Source: an uncultured Steroidobacter sp. | GTDB lineage: Bacteria > Pseudomonadota > Gammaproteobacteria > Steroidobacterales > Steroidobacteraceae | Direction: 5' to 3' | NCBI GenBank assembly: GCA_946478975.1 | Contig: CAMLEO010000308.1 | Location: 1-8,012 of the forward strand | DNA length: 8,012 nt | Part shown: piece by piece, positions 7,065-8,012 of the stretch | Position numbering within the stretch: position 1 is the stretch's first letter | Layout of the letters: every line of letters begins with the position of its first letter | Program-made: the position numbers and the translations under genes | Notes under the pieces: generated by a model | What the model saw: the letters and a program-made list of their open reading frames with translations, nothing else | Told to the model about the DNA's origin: nothing | Database searches by the model: none

Positions 7065-8012
7065 ATGAAACGCAGTCTGGTCGCGGCGCTGATCGCGACA
7101 CTCACGGTCGCCGCGCCTGCTTTGGAAGCGAAGACCGTCAAGCCCACTCTGCACGGTCAGAATTGGGTCGCCATCACCGGCAAGCCGCTCGCTGCAACGG
7201 CGGGCGCGCGCATCTTCATTCAAGGAGGAAATGCCGTCGACGCAGCGTGCGCCATGCTCGCCGCGACTTCGACGATGTGGGACACCTTGAGCTGGGGCGG
7301 CGAAACACAGGCGCTGATCTACAACCCGCATACTCACAAAGTCATCGGTGTGAACGCGCTCGGCGTCGCGCCGACCGGCGCCACGCCGGAGTTCTATCGT
7401 TCCAAAGGTTATGACTTTCCACCCGAGTTCGGTCCGCTCGCCGCGGTGACGCCGGGAACGCCCGGCGGTTTGATGGTGATGTTGGCCGAGTACGGCAAGC
7501 TCAGCCTCGCGCAAGTGCTGGCACCTGCCATCGAAATGGCCGACGGCTATCCGATCGAAGCGCAGGCCGCGGACACGATCGAGAAATGGAAGGACGAGCT
7601 GCGCAAGTGGCCCGAGTCCCGCCGCACGTTCCTGGTTCACGAAGGCAAGGATGGCAATCCGGTCGCTGGCCACACGCGCGTTGCGCCCGAAGCTGGCGAA
7701 ATCTTTCGTCAGCCCGACCTGGCCGCGACTTTGCGCAAGCTGGTGGATACGGAAGCGAAGGCGCTCAAGGCCGGCAAGACTCGCAAGCAGGCCATCATGG
7801 CGGCCTACGATCGTTTCTATAAAGGTGATATCGCGAAGGAATTCGCGCGCGGCTCGCAGGAGCTCGGCGGCCTGCATACGCCGGAGGATCTCGCCAACTG
7901 GAAGGTGCATCTCGAAGAGCCGGTGAGCGTCAACTACAAAGGCATCGAGGTCTACAAGCTCACGCACTGGGTGCAGGGCCCGGCGATGCTCCAGGCGCTG
8001 AACATCCTGGAG
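7065..8012 (+). CDS. Gamma-glutamyltranspeptidase-like secreted Ntn hydrolase, 3' end cut by window edge
   Basis: The first 316 codons are present; family members are usually about 550-600 residues. The start has AGGGA at 7055-7059. A Sec signal peptide follows: Lys2, Arg3, a hydrophobic run from residue 5, and likely cleavage after Ala19 or Ala22, placing the enzyme in the periplasm. Family motifs are QGGNAVDAA (53-61), TPGTPGG (129-135), a region like KLSLAQVLAPAIEMA, then FYKGDIA and GGLHTPEDLANW. All are in the order seen in the GGT large subunit. The catalytic Thr that becomes the small-subunit N-terminus would lie beyond the window. The segment aligned with the substrate-binding FREMAP of E. 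coli GGT reads ALGVAP (98-103), so the key Arg appears replaced. The Gly-rich SGIGGGGF-type segment is also altered (LSWGGETQA, 75-83). Hydrolysis of a gamma-glutamyl or related amide is likely, but the substrate is uncertain. It lies 75 bases after the TonB receptor gene. Confidence 0.88.
   Translation, partial: MKRSLVAALIATLTVAAPALEAKTVKPTLHGQNWVAITGKPLAATAGARIFIQGGNAVDAACAMLAATSTMWDTLSWGGETQALIYNPHTHKVIGVNALGVAPTGATPEFYRSKGYDFPPEFGPLAAVTPGTPGGLMVMLAEYGKLSLAQVLAPAIEMADGYPIEAQAADTIEKWKDELRKWPESRRTFLVHEGKDGNPVAGHTRVAPEAGEIFRQPDLAATLRKLVDTEAKALKAGKTRKQAIMAAYDRFYKGDIAKEFARGSQELGGLHTPEDLANWKVHLEEPVSVNYKGIEVYKLTHWVQGPAMLQALNILE

Noticed and set aside
7050..7967. Minus-strand open frame of 305 codons over the GGT-like gene
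   Set aside because: Antisense shadow; the plus strand carries consistent GGT family motifs and a signal peptide.

Overview
The window reads as an ordinary chromosomal stretch of a GC-rich Gram-negative proteobacterium. The best guess is a gammaproteobacterium of the Xanthomonadales/Steroidobacteraceae type. This rests on a TonB-dependent receptor of the Xanthomonas/Caulobacter-expanded class, a lipoprotein M28 peptidase, a near-consensus CRP/Clp-type operator, and a Roadblock/GTPase signalling module. No marker gene fixes the genus, so the taxonomy is inference. No tRNA, rRNA, CRISPR array, insertion sequence or other mobile element was seen.

Left block (1-1824, minus strand): three genes read right to left as one tightly coupled operon. 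First comes a 342-residue protein of unknown function, with a possible degenerate receiver-like N-terminus and a possible winged-helix C-terminus. It is followed by a 183-residue small Ras-like GTPase with a degenerate G4 motif, then by a Roadblock/LC7 protein cut off by the window edge. Both junctions are 4-base ATGA stop/start overlaps. A GTPase beside a Roadblock protein is the MglA/MglB or conservon (CvnD/CvnB) arrangement used in polarity, motility and signalling switches.

Divergent spacer (1825-2081): it holds TGTGA-N6-TCACG, a 9/10 match to the CRP/Clp consensus. The site sits where a class II activator would sit for the leftward operon.

Right block (2082-8012, plus strand): an M28-family zinc aminopeptidase-like lipoprotein ends in a strong intrinsic terminator. 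A 351-base gap with two perfect inverted repeats and a possible promoter follows. Next is a 937-residue TonB-dependent outer-membrane receptor, probably starting at a GTG. After a 75-base gap with a perfect 10-bp hairpin comes the first 316 codons of a secreted gamma-glutamyltranspeptidase-like Ntn hydrolase. A plausible joint role is extracytoplasmic peptide use: the lipoprotein trims peptides, the receptor imports a peptide-like ligand, and the GGT-like enzyme cleaves an amide in the periplasm. The substrate is not visible in the sequence, and the GGT-like protein appears to lack the arginine that normally holds gamma-glutamyl substrates.

Nothing here is clearly a new biological system. The most promising items are the three-gene module with its unknown partner protein, and the divergent GGT-like enzyme.
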